NCBI GenBank assembly: GCA_049999765.1
Contig: JBNGIQ010009497.1
Coordinates: 195,272-259,271, forward strand
Origin: Phaeoceros laevis
Taxonomy: Eukaryota; Anthocerotophyta; Anthocerotopsida; Notothyladales
Direction of reading: 5' to 3'
Length of the DNA stretch: 64,000 nucleotides
A program made the position numbers and the translations under genes. The notes under the pieces are model-generated. The model was not told the DNA's origin. It saw nothing but the letters and a program-made list of their open reading frames with translations, and did no database searches. The number at the start of each line of letters is the position of its first letter. Position 1 is the stretch's first letter. Shown here piece by piece: positions 42,301 to 57,861 of this stretch.

Positions 42301-44576
42301 TCACGTGGATTATGTTTCGTAGCCTTCCGGAAACTCTCCAACGCCTTGTCCGTCCTACCTTGCTGCACATATATGTGCCCAATGACCTACAAGATACCAC
42401 ATTCAGCCTTGATACGTAGAAGAGATAAAAGCAAACCAAAACCACATGATAAACGGTAATTGGTAGACAGACAAACCTTCAGAGTGTCACAATTCTCAGG
42501 GTGGACGTCGAGAACCTTTTCAAAATTTGTGAGAGCGCTTTTGAGATCACCCAATCTTAGGTGAACCTGGCCCAGTCCTGATTTTTTAAAAACCAAGCAA
42601 TCATCAAATCCCAGGAATAAGAACAACAGCCGAGAACAACAACCTACTGCAGTGGAGGCAGCATCAGGTGACAGATCAGTGTACATAAAAATCACCAGAC
42701 TAGTCTCACCATAATACGGCAGAATAAAATCACGAGGATTCTTCAGGTCTAGAATGGATGCTCTGTAGTAAGCTGCAGCCTTTTCAAAATCACCCTACAG
42801 GAATCCCACCGGTTGAGACTCAAGTGGTCTGAGAAGCCTTCAGCATTCCAAAAACACTGAAAGTAACAGATTAAGTCGACATAGAAACATACCTTCGCAT
42901 GATACATTCGACCAAGGTTGTAGTATGACTGGGCTTTAATTAACACATGCTCTGTACTCGCAAGAGCAGTTTCCATAAGCTGCCCAACCATGTAGTGTTG
43001 CCCAGTGTAGAAGTAATGGTTGGCGAGGTGATTCAGTGCCATCGGACAGTACGGGTAAATTTCATAAGCAGCACGCATCTTTTCCATGCCTTCTCTCACG
43101 TTGTCACCTGCAAAGAATCAGAAATAACATATATGAGGCAAGCCCCTTTTGGAGTTCACAAGCGTATCTGACATCCAGCTACCAAAACGATTTCAGTCCT
43201 GAAGGTCCAGCAAGTACAGGCACGTACTTTCACTACTAGAAATGTCCATGATACCCAAGGCAACCAATGCCTCAACGTTCTCAGGGTCAAGCTGCATGCC
43301 ACCACAGTTGAGAAATTGAAATATGTTCAGACTGAGCAGAGAAAACGACAGTATGCCTCAATGAGAAGTTCAGAAGTTAATTACAAGCATGTGGCTGGCA
43401 TACCTGGAGAACCCGCTCAAAAGCCTGGCGGGCTTTCATCAGCTGACCAAGCCGAAGACGGCAAAGTCCCATCCCAAGCCTAACAGAGGCTGGACATTGA
43501 GGGTGAATTTGCAGTGCTTTCTAAGAGATGAAAACGACAGTCAGGATTGGGGGAATAAAAATGAAACAACAATTCCTGACTGGGTCAAAAACACATGTGG
43601 ACATGTGGGGCAACGGCAGAGGACTTACTTTATACATGCTCAGTGCTTCTTGGAATTTACCACGATTGAACTGAACACAAGCCTGTCCCAATCACAGCAA
43701 GAAACATGAAGTTGATACGATGTCACCTGCTACAGAAGAGTGTTAAGTTGCACACTCAAGCTCACTAGATGAGCACCTGGCCCAAGGTAGCGGGCACATT
43801 GTCAGGGTGCCCATCAAGAGCTATTTTGAAGAGCTCGAAAGACTGGTCCAAGTCACCTTTGGCCAGGCACAGCTGACCTGTCGCCATTGAGACAAATCAG
43901 TCAGAGGGAGAGCTTAAGAGGCAATCCGTTATAAAACTTGCTATAGCGACAAGCATTGCACCTTTGCCAACCCATGTTGCTGGTTCCAGCTGATCGATTC
44001 TTGAAGCCTTGTTATAGTAGTGGGTAGCTCTGATGAAGAATTCGTCCTTCTCTCTCTGCTTCAGTTCCACCTTCCCTAAATTCGTGTAATAAGCTCCTAA
44101 CGCATTCAAAATCGCAATCCTTTCGTACTTGACATCACTGTAGTATTCATCAATCTCTGCAACAAAGCATATGCTATCACAATTTGCTGCACAATAGAAG
44201 CCACTGAATAGAAACCAGCCAAATACAGCTTGCAAGTTCGCTGTTACATAGAGGGCTCAATGTGTGACAACCCCTACCTGGGCTTGAGCCCTCTTCCAGA
44301 ATTTGTAGAAACTCATTGACTTTCCCTTGCTTGAAGTACTCTATCTGAACGAAAAAATCAAGAATCCATCAGCCTCAAGGCGTCAGTCCACCAAACCAGC
44401 CAATTGCCAAATTTCTGGTCGGAGAGGAATCTTACCGCAAAGGTCAGCCACAGATTCAAAGGCGCCTGCTCGGCCTTCAGGATGTCCAGTATATCCGTTG
44501 CATCGCGTGGAAGCTCGTTCAGCGCTACCCTCACCTCCTCCGACGAGTTCTGTACTGGGATGTAAACGCAGGCCAT
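39392..44576 (-). CDS. CTR9: CTR9, Paf1-complex TPR subunit (VIP6/ELF8 type)
   Basis: A long minus-strand gene with more than 20 exons, ATG at 44574-44576, stop TGA at 39392-39394. Exon 1 (44576-44436) reads MACVYIPVQNSSEEVRVALN then LPRDATDILDILK. Next come EYFKQGKVNEFLQILEEG and the conserved block ILNALGAYYTNLGKVELKQR with ATHYYNKASRIDQLEPATWV. Central exons are tetratricopeptide repeats (KVCFELHPEN-type text, LTNFEKVLDVHPENCDTLK, NALANDIG-like NNIGVLHLERGEYE). The C-terminus is a charged coiled-coil (RRKRDLELRKVQEEEAKLSR) with a K/E-rich tail, then RKRGRRQALSESEDEDMP and acidic phosphosite-like sequence. CTR9 is the scaffold of the nuclear Paf1 complex, which couples RNA polymerase II elongation to H2B ubiquitination and H3K4/H3K36 methylation. 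It is divergent from the ARF-GAP gene. Confidence 0.96.
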
Positions 44577-45127
44577 TTCCGAGGTGTCGTGAGCTGCAAG
44601 CTCCCCTGTTGTTGAGGAGTTGTCGTCAGGGGTCCTTCGTCACTCGATTAAACGGAAGGTTGGCCTTATTTTCGACGAAGAGAAACCTAACTGGAACATA
44701 TACAGTATGACTATTGAAAATGGTAAGTACCGAGATTGGTACTTTAGAAATAAGTACCAATCGCGTGTAAAAACTGGTTCAAATTTAAAGTAAGCGTCAA
44801 TTTCCGGCCTAGGTTACGAACATAACGCAGCGATAGTGTACATAGATCGCAACATATTGCAAAACGGTGACGGGATTTCTCCGGTATAGCAGGTAAAGAG
44901 CTCGGGCTGCTCGACGCTAGTTGTTTCACTCAATCCTCAATCGGAGGGGGAGGCGCTCCGCTTCNNNNNNNNNNNNNNNNNNNNNNNNNNNNNNNNNNNN
45001 NNNNNNNNNNNNNNNNNNNNNNNNNNNNNNNNNNNNNNNNNNNNNNNNNNNNNNNNNNNNNNNNTTTCGCGCAGTTGCCGCCACCATTCCGCTCGCATAT
45101 CGGGACCGCTAGCCGTTGGAGGTCAAC
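44577..45127. promoter_or_regulatory. divergent promoter region of CTR9 and ARF-GAP, with a 100-N gap
   Basis: Head-to-head starts, nominally 551 bp apart, but 44965-45064 is a 100-N placeholder, so the real spacing is unknown. A short direct word (AAGTACCGAGATTGGTACTT) near 44725 is an imperfect palindrome. Confidence 0.5.
44965..45064. other. assembly gap, 100 N
   Basis: Exactly 100 N, a placeholder inside the divergent promoter; flanks are GC-rich (GGAGGGGGAGGCGCTCCGCT). Confidence 0.99.
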
Positions 45128-49163
<4,036 letters not shown>

Positions 49164-50811
49164 AAAGTGTGAAAACGCTAGGATTTTTAAGCTTTGCGCA
49201 GAGAGAGGCAGGTGGCAGTTGTATGTGTTCCCTCATACGTGGTTTCCTGACCATATTGAGAATGACACTGATATCTACTGTTTGCATTGGGCAGCATGCA
49301 GAAATTTTAGAGCAGCTGTCTTACATTGGGGTCAGCAGGCTAGGTTAGATCTCTGCAAATGTCAATTGCACTGTCCATTATTTGCGGTTAGCTGTCTGCT
49401 ATGTTTCTCGCTTTGGCTGCTTGCCATTTGTCCACAATAAGGCTGTTGATGCCAACATTTGATGTCTCTTCCAAGTACATGATGTTATCTGTATCATATA
49501 TTTCATTTATTTTATTGTTCAGTTTGAGGATAGTTCAGTTCAGTAGGGGCCAACGGCCGCCAACCTTTGCAAGGCGGCCCGATTTAGACTAGTGCCAACA
49601 GCCGGTGAGCTAAGGACAAATCGTCTGCCAAATTATCAGCGTCTCGTCTAAGTGAAGGCTTCATGGTTGTGTGTATTTTACGCAGTGTTTGCTGTTTGTG
49701 TCTTGAGCAAGCTGTTCTTGTATGGTTTCATCGTGAAAAGGCAGGACTCTGCTTCACCAATGGCAGTGGCGGGAGGAAGAACAGTTTTTGTATCCAAGGT
49801 TGCTGGCGCTGGCTTTTCCTGCTTTGTTGGAAGGACAATGATGGTTCTGCCGCTCTGTCATTCTCTCAAGTTGCCTTGTCCTCAACCTCAACAGTTGACG
49901 AATCTAATGTCCTTCCAGACAGCAATTTGTGAACTCAGTCATGAGCTGCTACCCTGGGCAGTCAGAGCAGTCAGGGCGTGGTCCCTACGAGGGATTTGTT
50001 TGTAGAGGCACCCTCGGTACAAGGTACTCTTAACCCGGAACATCCAACCCTTACAGCATAAGGTGTTGTTGCTTCCCATCCAAGTCATTTGACGGCACTG
50101 GTGACGGGTGTGATTTCAATCCTTTTCCACTTCTGGTGTCTTGAGGGATCTGAAGAGAGTAGTAAATGAGGGGATCTTGAGAGTGTGCTTTTGAATGCTG
50201 ATACTGAATGTGGATAGCTGATGGTGAACTCTTATCCTAGACCTGGTCGGCCAGTATTGAGAGCAGGTGGTGCGCATGCACGGCACAAATAATTTTGTGG
50301 GTTTAGATTGGTTCCTGGTGTGGAGGTGTTGATTGGGGTCTCACTGCCTGAGCTACATACATGCTAGACTTTGCTTCGCTGGGTATGTGGGGTGCTGGGC
50401 CTACGGCCCCTAAGCAGACTGCCTATATCCAAACGCCGTCTACTTTGTCTTTGCTTTTATATGCTTCTTGGCCCTACCGTGGCCCTTGTCCTGGCTCCAA
50501 GAGCAGGCCGTGTTGCTTGTCATTTCTTGTCTTATTTCCATTGAGCTGTATACAAGCAGATGCACAGCGGATGCGGCACGTCTCTAGGTGGATGCTCCGG
50601 CTATCTGCTGTCCAAACATATTCTTCAAAATGCTGAATGGCCCACCAGGTGTGCAGTATCTTGGTTTGTCCCCTGTGCTAATCAAACTTCCCTTGTGGGT
50701 GGTTTTCTCACCGGAGGACTGGCTCGTACTTGTATCTGTCTTGGACAAGCCGCTTCCTGCTCGACAGGGGAACACCTTCTGCAGCTGAAAAGCCCCTCCT
50801 TTTGGTTGTAG
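49164..50811. other. unresolved region, possible upstream exons
   Basis: Several plus-strand open stretches (49652-50005, 50361-50636, 50560-50811) lie between the ARF-GAP stop and the tentative gene end at 50.8-51.3 kb. None shows a known domain. They may be exons of that gene or chance frames. Confidence 0.35.
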
Positions 50812-51318
50812 CTAAGTGGGTGTACGTACAATGCTAGAAATCCACCCCGCCACCCCCCAACTCATGCACAGGCGGAGCTACATTCTGGCAGGGCTGTTAT
50901 GTCTGAAGAAAGAGCCCCCCAGAAGCAGGACAAAACAGTCGAGACCAAGATTTGGGTGGCCGATCCTGGTAACTGCTTCCTCCTGGGGACGTCGGTTCAG
51001 GAGAATTGGAACGAATTGTGCGAGTTGTTCCGAGGTAACTTCTTGTGGTGGGGTTGCAAGTAGGAGGGTGAGTGGGTGGATGGTGCCCCCATTGGATTAT
51101 GCGATGCTTGGCCCTTTTGACTCCTTCCAAGTTGACGCCCTTCATTGCGTGCTCGCAGGAATGAGGGGCCACTGCTGAGAAGTGCTGGAGAATCTGAGGC
51201 GTCATCAGGCATGAAGCTCGGATCCGGTAGCTCCAATCAACAGGACCCCCCGAAGCAGCGGTTGAAGGCGGTGGATACGAACTGGGACTCGTTCGACGAG
51301 GAACCGGTGATGGACTGA
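50812..51318 (+). CDS. 3' exons of an unrecognised gene with acidic WDSFDEE end
   Basis: The frame opening after a GTTGTAG acceptor reads AELHSGRAVMSEERAPQKQD, KTVETKIWVADPG and, unspliced, NCFLLGTSVQENWNELCELF. A donor at 51060 (GTAGGA, phase 2) joins in phase to an exon at 51159-51318: NEGPLLRSAGESEASSGMKL, then QQDPPKQRLKAVDTNWDSFD and EEPVMD-stop. An alternative with a 32-bp intron at 50969-51000 is too short to be credible. Acidic W-D-S-F-type tails occur in several trafficking proteins, but I cannot name the family. The 5' end is not found. Confidence 0.45.
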
Positions 51319-53170
51319 TACAAGCTGCCGGTTGGAAATGATGCAACAGCAACAAGATCAGGTACGAGTGCAGTCCATGTCACACAAACCGACTGATTGC
51401 GCTACACCAGGCCACTGTGGCATGGTCACTGAACCATCGCCCTCACCGCAGAAATCGTGCCTGCCCTCCTTTGTGCGCTACAAATCAGCATGCACGTGGC
51501 CATGGGGCAAGCGGAGCCAGTGATGAGCACTTTACAGGTAAGGGGTCCGAGTAGGCTCTGCCACCATGCCCCTTCCCCTCCCTTGCTTTGGCCCGGTTTC
51601 CCACGTGCATGGTGCACTATAATACGGTCCAGCCATGTTGGAGGGACTGGCGAGGCGAGCTCCCAAACGAGTCAGGTTTGGCCTTCTGCTTTCTGCAGGC
51701 AGCAGCAGCAGTAGCACAGGATACAGGAAGCAGAAGTTACAGAGGAGACATTGCAACAACAGGGCAGGGCTGGTGGTTATGCAATTCGCAATTTTTTTGC
51801 GACTGTGATTCTGCTTTTGTGTTTTTGGCTCTTTGTGTGTTTTATCGTGTGTCGCGTGCGAATCGGAATCAGCCCGTGCCCATGTGATCCGGCTGCTGTA
51901 CATTCTTGCCTGTGCTGGGATGATGCTCTGGCTTCAGGTTCCTTTCTCCATTCCATTTCCACACCAACCGAGAAATAGCTACTCAACGTCATTGGGGAAC
52001 ATCTGTTTCGGCACGTCATTGGGGAACATCTGTTTCGGCACGTCATGTGGCTATAACATCACAACGTCATGTGGGTATAACATCACATGGAGCTTTGATT
52101 GCGTGCCTATTTTCTGTTTTCTAAAATTCTCTACATCGTTGTGCATCACCGGGTGCAACTTGTGCAGTAGATGGAACAGAACGTGAGCATTACCAGCCAT
52201 GTCGAGGACGTCTCTCTGTGTACTTGTGGGCAACAAAAATAATGGAGGTTGTAATGCCGCAATCAGGCATTGTACACATGGCTGATGTGGCTTCGATATG
52301 GTTGTTTATGTGGTGCACGTGCCGCCGCATGGAAGGTGAGGGAGGGAGAAAATGAGCCCCGCAGGATGTCCGCTTTGATTTCTGTATCAGTGCTGCATTA
52401 GGCGTACGCTTCCATCTCTTTTCTGTACAGAGGAACATACTTTACCGATTGCATACGTCGTCGGGGCACAGGAAATACAAAATGCAACTGACATTCTGCC
52501 ACAAAGGGCCCAACTGTAGCAGACAAGGCGTGATTGGAAGCAGGGCATGCCAGTTACAGTAGCAGCAGCTTTAAATGCGCCGGTGGCCCCAGTAGCTACT
52601 ATGTAGGGCCATTCTGGAGAGCATCCGGGCGTAAGTGGGACCGACCCGGTTCGGCCGTTTCAGATGACACCAGCACCCGGGAGGCGAGCACGTACGGGCC
52701 CGCCCATGCAACGCACGGCAGGCAGGAAAGACGGAAAATTTGAGAATTGACGATGAGGCGAACGATGAGCAGCCGCAACAATGACAAGCCCGCCCAGCTC
52801 GGCGATTCGCATTATCTTGTCGACGGTCCCACTCTTGATTTGATTCGCCCTTTCTTCTTTTCCGGTCGCCAGGCTTGTCCAACCGGAACTTCCCGTCAGC
52901 GCGGTGACGAGCACACTTTTGGTTGACTGGTGACATATCCGATGACTGTGCAGTTTGGTCCATCATCACCGCAGCTAACCGCAGCGAGTGCCTACCCAAC
53001 CTGCTTCGGTTCTAGTCACGACCCGCTCGAGTTCCGACTTCCAATCACAAGTAGACTCTTTGTTGGATGCTGTTCATTCATGCATCCTGTTGCATCACCC
53101 AGCAAATAGACAAACATGCATCAAAAGATAATCAAAAGACAGTTTTCAACAACTTGTGTCATTTTTTATT
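51319..53170. other. intergenic, no recognised gene
   Basis: A hydrophobic stretch at about 51780-51850 (FFATVILLLCFWLFVCFIVC) sits in a short plus-strand frame without context. GC content rises near 52.5-53.0 kb. A short tandem array is listed separately. Confidence 0.4.
51987..52090. repeat. two tandem duplications starting CGTCAT
   Basis: A 27-bp unit CGTCATTGGGGAACATCTGT plus TTCGGCA at 51987 and 52014, then a 24-bp unit CGTCATGTGGCTATAACATC plus ACAA at 52041 and 52065. Both units begin CGTCAT. Confidence 0.95.
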
Positions 53171-53650
53171 ATTTATTTATTTACCATTAGGCGTGTGCTG
53201 CTGTGAGGCTAGGATGCTGAATCAAAAACATGAGTAAATGGTCGCTTTGGGAAACGCAAAAGAAAGAGGATTAGAGCAAACAAAATAGCAAACCTAGATA
53301 GCTATGTCAATAAACCTAAGTAATCGCCAGTCGCCTTGAAGTAAGAGAGAAGTTTTTCCGTTAGTTTGGGAACACTAAGGAGTTGGCAAATATCATAGTG
53401 AGAGCCTTGAAAAATTTGGTTCCATGTGCTGCGAGTGGCCACACACTGGCCAAAGATGTGGTGACGAGTTTCTTCTGAAGACCTGTATTTCTGGCAAAAT
53501 GGATCCTCTGCAATGTTGAATCTCCTAAAATAAGCCCCAATAGCCATATGCCCAGTCCAAAGCTGCGTGAGAAATGATGAGAGTTTACGGTCATGGAGTT
53601 TATGGTTGGCACGTGCCCAAGTAGGTTAATAAATCATTCAATCATTCATG
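53171..53650 (-). mobile_element. LINE ORF2 C-terminal remnant (zf-RVT region)
   Basis: Minus-strand translation, across one frame change near 53550, gives KLHDRKLSSFLTQLWTGHMA, YFRRFNIAEDPFCQKYRSSE and ETRHHIFGQCVATRSTWNQI. This is the C-x2-C-like/E-H-x-F-x2-C pattern found after reverse transcriptase in plant non-LTR elements. The RT domain itself is absent. An AT-rich stretch (about 53160-53185, TTATTATTTATTTATTTACC on plus) lies at its 3' side. It is 5'-truncated, as is usual for LINEs. Confidence 0.75.
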
Positions 53651-53769
53651 GAGACCAAGGCGTTGTAGCGCAGAAGCCGAAGGGCCACCAACCACCACTT
53701 TCTTAAGCGCAAAAGCCTTAGTTGAGGAATCCACTGTAAACGCCACTCCTATAGACTTGCAGTCCCTCG

Positions 53770-54095
53770 GCCGGTAGATTCACAAAGAAAACACCATCCT
53801 AAAGGTGTACAATGAAGAGCTGATGATGCTTCACACAAATATTGTGCACCAAGTTTTTCCTTCGTTCCTATGAGCATTTCCTTGCTTAAATGCTTCATGC
53901 AAGTATTGTGCNNNNNNNNNNTTCCTATGAGCATTTCCTTGCTTAAATGCTTCATGCAAGTATTGTGCACGAACACAAATATTATGTACGAAGTTTTTCC
54001 TTCGTTCCTATGAGCATTTCTTTGCTTAAATGCTTCATGCAAGTATTGTGCATGAATTTTTTTCTTTCGTTCCTATGAGCTTTTCCTTGTTTTCC
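53770..54095. repeat. 60-80-bp tandem repeat with a 10-N gap
   Basis: Four copies of TTCGTTCCTATGAGCATTTC plus CTTGCTTAAATGCTTCATGC and AAGTATTGTGC, some with an extra ACAAATATTATGTACGAAG segment. 10 N at 53912-53921 lie inside the array. Confidence 0.95.
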
Positions 54096-55518
54096 ACTAA
54101 TATTTATAATGATAGTAAATACTTGGATATGAATGAATGAATTACGGTATATTATACTTCATACAATATCATACTATACGATATTATAAGGAAAAGTGGT
54201 GTGGATCAAGATAAGGTAATATATGATCAAAATATAGTAAAGGAATTGAAATTTCCTCTGAAATTTCCTCAATCACACCCAATAAAAATTATTCTCTATT
54301 TGAAAATTGTAGGAAGGATTGAATTTTTTTTGAAATACCTCTATGGGATCTTTAAGGGACGTCCAAACCTCCTCAATAATACCATCACTTACTAAGCATT
54401 TATACGACAAGATGAAAATTCTGCTCTCTAAGGTATAGATGGTAGAGCTACAACAATGTTTGCACTACCTCAACTTTTACCGGGGTACATACCAACAATG
54501 CCATTACAATCATACGCCGGTGATGTCACATGATCTGGCAAGCCCCGTCCACCTATATTTGTCTTCATTGTGATAGTTGCTTAGAGAAATTGCATTTTTT
54601 GTTAGAGCAATTGCACTTGCAATTGCAATCCAACCTGAAGGCACTACAAATACACAATTCATGAAATCTTGTAGGGATTAGTCGAGGTCGGTCTTTGTTG
54701 TCAACTCATCCAAATGCATGAGCGCGGCCCTAATTGATTCAAAAATCGAAATGGCTCCAACCAAGTGACCTCCAGAACTGAGACATGCAACAACAATTGT
54801 GGGTTTAGTGGCCACTACAACTGAAGCATTTCTGAAAGACAACTGGAAAATTGTAGTCAACTTCCCGCACGGATTGATGCAAAAAAAAAATCTCATCTCT
54901 TGCAAAGTGGACAACCTCTGAGCAAATGTCAAGTTATACCACGTGTGTCCACACATAACGTCATAGCTACTAAAGAAAAGTGGTCCTGCAAGATCCTTTT
55001 GTGCATCCATGTCTCTCATCGCCAATCGCTTCAATTGTCCAGCGCCTCGACAGACTAGTAGTACGGTCAAGTGACCAATTTTTGTCATTCTACACGACCA
55101 GTGCTCATCAGTGCCCCTCACTTCGTATTTTCGGCTTTGTGAGGTTAGATAGCCCAAGTATCGACACGTGTCCCAAGCTCTTAGTTTAATGTGATATGAG
55201 TTTGCACCATTCACAAATCGTGCGTGGTTTGGTGTCTCTACGCACGCGCGCTCTCCTAATCACTGCACAACACTAGGTGTGGGAAATTTCTAATTCAAAT
55301 ATCTATCAAAGTAAAAGTCCAAAAATGCTGAAAATTGAACGGTTGGATAGAGCTCGATGAGACGAACAAAATCACTTCACGGATCATTGGGTAAAAAGTA
55401 GTGTAACTATTTTTAAATGAATTAAAAATGATTTACAAAAATAAATTGTATGTATTTATCCCTTAGGTATTTTTCCACACTGTCACGTCGACCAAGTAGA
55501 GGACCTCGAGTACGGTAC
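54096..55518. other. AT-rich intergenic DNA
   Basis: A minus-strand frame at 54678-55214 is open for 178 codons (containing GQLKRLAMRDMDAQKDLAGP) but opens at a non-ATG codon and has no recognisable family. It may be a chance frame or an old transposon piece. Confidence 0.4.
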
Positions 55519-55830
55519 GCAATATACTTAAATCCATGAATTCCTTACGAGGAGGTGAAGGTGCAAGTGCACGTTACGTGCTTTATTGGATCAGATGTCA
55601 TACTTAGCTAAAAGCTAAGCAAATGATGGAAGTCAATATACTTCAATCCATGAATTCCTTATGAGGTGAAGGTGCAAGTGCACGTAACGTGCTTTATTGG
55701 ATCAGATGCCATACTTAGCTAGAATGGAAAAGCTAAGCAGATGATGGAAGTCAATATACTTTAATCCATCAATTCCTTATGAGGTGAAGGTGCAAGTGCA
55801 CGTTACATGCTTTATTGGATCTCATGGACC
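55519..55830. repeat. 114-118-bp tandem repeat, three copies
   Basis: Copies begin at about 55520, 55634 and 55752 with CAATATACTTCAATCCATGA. Each contains GGTGAAGGTGCAAGTGCACG and GTGCTTTATTGGATC. Copies 1 and 2 have a hairpin CTTAGCT...AGCTAAG, with a 3-nt loop in copy 1 and a 10-nt loop in copy 2. Copy 3 is cut before the hairpin. Confidence 0.95.
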
Positions 55831-57861
55831 AGTCAAATAAGTAGGTAGTCAAATGGACGTAAATCAAATAGACTACAGCATGCAAGGATGAGGATCATTC
55901 TCCATTAGCATCTTCCTTTACGTACATGCATACATCCTTCCTCTAACTCTTATTAGAATAGTAACTCACACATTCCTAGTGCCAAGTGTGGTGACCGAAG
56001 CAAGCCGTTATTGTGATTTCCCTAAATAACTAGTCTAGGTTAGTGATCGAATTTACCAGGTCATGTGGTGAGTCTGATGACTGCCATGATGGGTGTACAC
56101 TGTACATGGTAGACAAATGTCGAATGGGAGCCTAACAATTAGCCATGTGATAAGTGCAACTTGGGACATCCTAGACACTTCGCGCAAAAATATCGAGGTA
56201 GGAATCTTAACAGCTTACTATTCGGGGGTAGTTACTAGATTGGAGATAGGAATCTGTCGTGTTTCCAAGATATCGGTCATAGAAGATACTATGACCAGTA
56301 GCCGTTGTGGACGGGTGGCGGTCGCCTTTTGGACGGCGCGGTTTAGGTCACCGGCGCCGCCACCAGAAGACATTTACTTCTAGGGCGGAGGAAGGAAGAA
56401 GGGGAGCCGATCCGAGACCCCGAGGCCCCACTCGGCGCCAAGTGGGAGAGAGCAGCTCTGGAGATGAGGACAGACAGATGGCTCGCGGATACATGTACAG
56501 TAACATTAGGTGGTCGGTGGGCCACCTCGAAGCCCGACACCGCTGCCGCCTGCGCAGAGCTCTGTCCCCCCGCCCTTCCCGAGACCTTCACGACCAGCTG
56601 CACCCATTGGCCCGCGATATCCTAACTAATTTGGCACGCCTGAAACTTGCCCTCTTCACACCGCCCTGCGCCGACGGCCCTCCCATATTTATACATACAC
56701 GTCCCGGCGCCGCACGCTAGAACTCTCTCTCATCGTCACCCGCCACCCGCATGGGCCGCATCGCTGCATGATCGACTCCCGTCGCCGGTGGTTGCTGCTG
56801 CTGTGCTGCTTTGGGGTGTGTGTCTCACAGTGTGTGTGAGTGTGCTGTGTGTGCGGGACAGCGATCATGTCCGCCAGCCATGGCCGTTCCTCGTCTGTTG
56901 CCAAACCATTTTGCGGCTGCCGCCTCCTGCTTCCTTCGCTGATTGGTTGGGCCTGACCACGCTGAGCTACGGGACAAGTGGCACTGGCCGCCTCGATCGC
57001 ATAGTGCGCTGTCCCTCGACGGTTGCTGGCAGCGGCAGGGCAGGGGCAGGCGAGAGAGGGTTGCGCCGGCTGCGCAGTGAGTTGATGATGATGTGAGGAA
57101 GAGGATCATCCTTCTTCCAGTCTACAGATATTCCCTCTTGCTGGAGATGATCACGAGTTTTCAGGAACCCTTACACCTGCTCCGTCTCCAATTGTGCTTA
57201 TCTTATCAGGCAGGGACTGGAAGTGCAGAAGCCGGCCGAGGTAGAGATTACGCAGCTGCTTCTCAAAGCTGTGTAGCTATCTGCTGTTGCAACCGCCGGG
57301 CCTCCGGTGCAGTGGATGCTGCTGCCTCCAGTACTTGCAGTAAATTCCACAGTTTTTTCTCCTCTGCCAACAGCCGAGAGCCTAGTGAGGCGGCGGTGTT
57401 GGTCTGTCGTTCTGTCTGCCTGTCTCCCGGTCATCAGTCGGACGCCCAGCTCGAGGGACAGAGAGGGAAGAGAGTGATCTGCTGCCAGGAAAGCTACGTA
57501 GACTGACCAGCTCCTCTCCCAACGACGGGAGGGAGAGGGCGAATTCCGCGTGTTGCTCGCCCGGTGCTGCAGCGGTTCCCACGAGCCTGCCCGGGTTTGG
57601 CCTGTTGACAAGCATCCATCCGACGGGGGAAAGGGGGAAGCTTCTGCAGGACAAAAACTGCTGCCCGCCCCGCCCGCTGCTCTCAATTGCGCTGTAGAGT
57701 AGACCGGTGCAGAGAAGCAGGAGGCCTCTGGCAGCTTGGTCTCCCTCTCTTAAGAGGCCTCCAGCCACTACCAGGGGCAGGGAGCTTCCAACATTGCGCT
57801 GTATGTCTGATAGGGCGGCCAGGGGGAAAGACGGTAGGGGACTTGGTGTCTTAGCCAATCC
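55831..57861. promoter_or_regulatory. upstream region and probable 5' leader of the copper amine oxidase gene
   Basis: After about 56290 the sequence becomes GC-rich, in step with the downstream gene. CCCATATTTATACATACAC at about 56682-56700 contains a TATA-like ATATTTATA. No conserved coding sequence was recognised. CT/GT-rich stretches near 56800-56860 and 57400-57480 are compatible with a long leader or a leader intron. The TSS cannot be placed. Confidence 0.4.

Noticed and set aside
50969-51000. A 32-bp intron with good GT and AG ends
   Set aside because: It is far below the usual minimum plant intron length, and reading through keeps the frame open.
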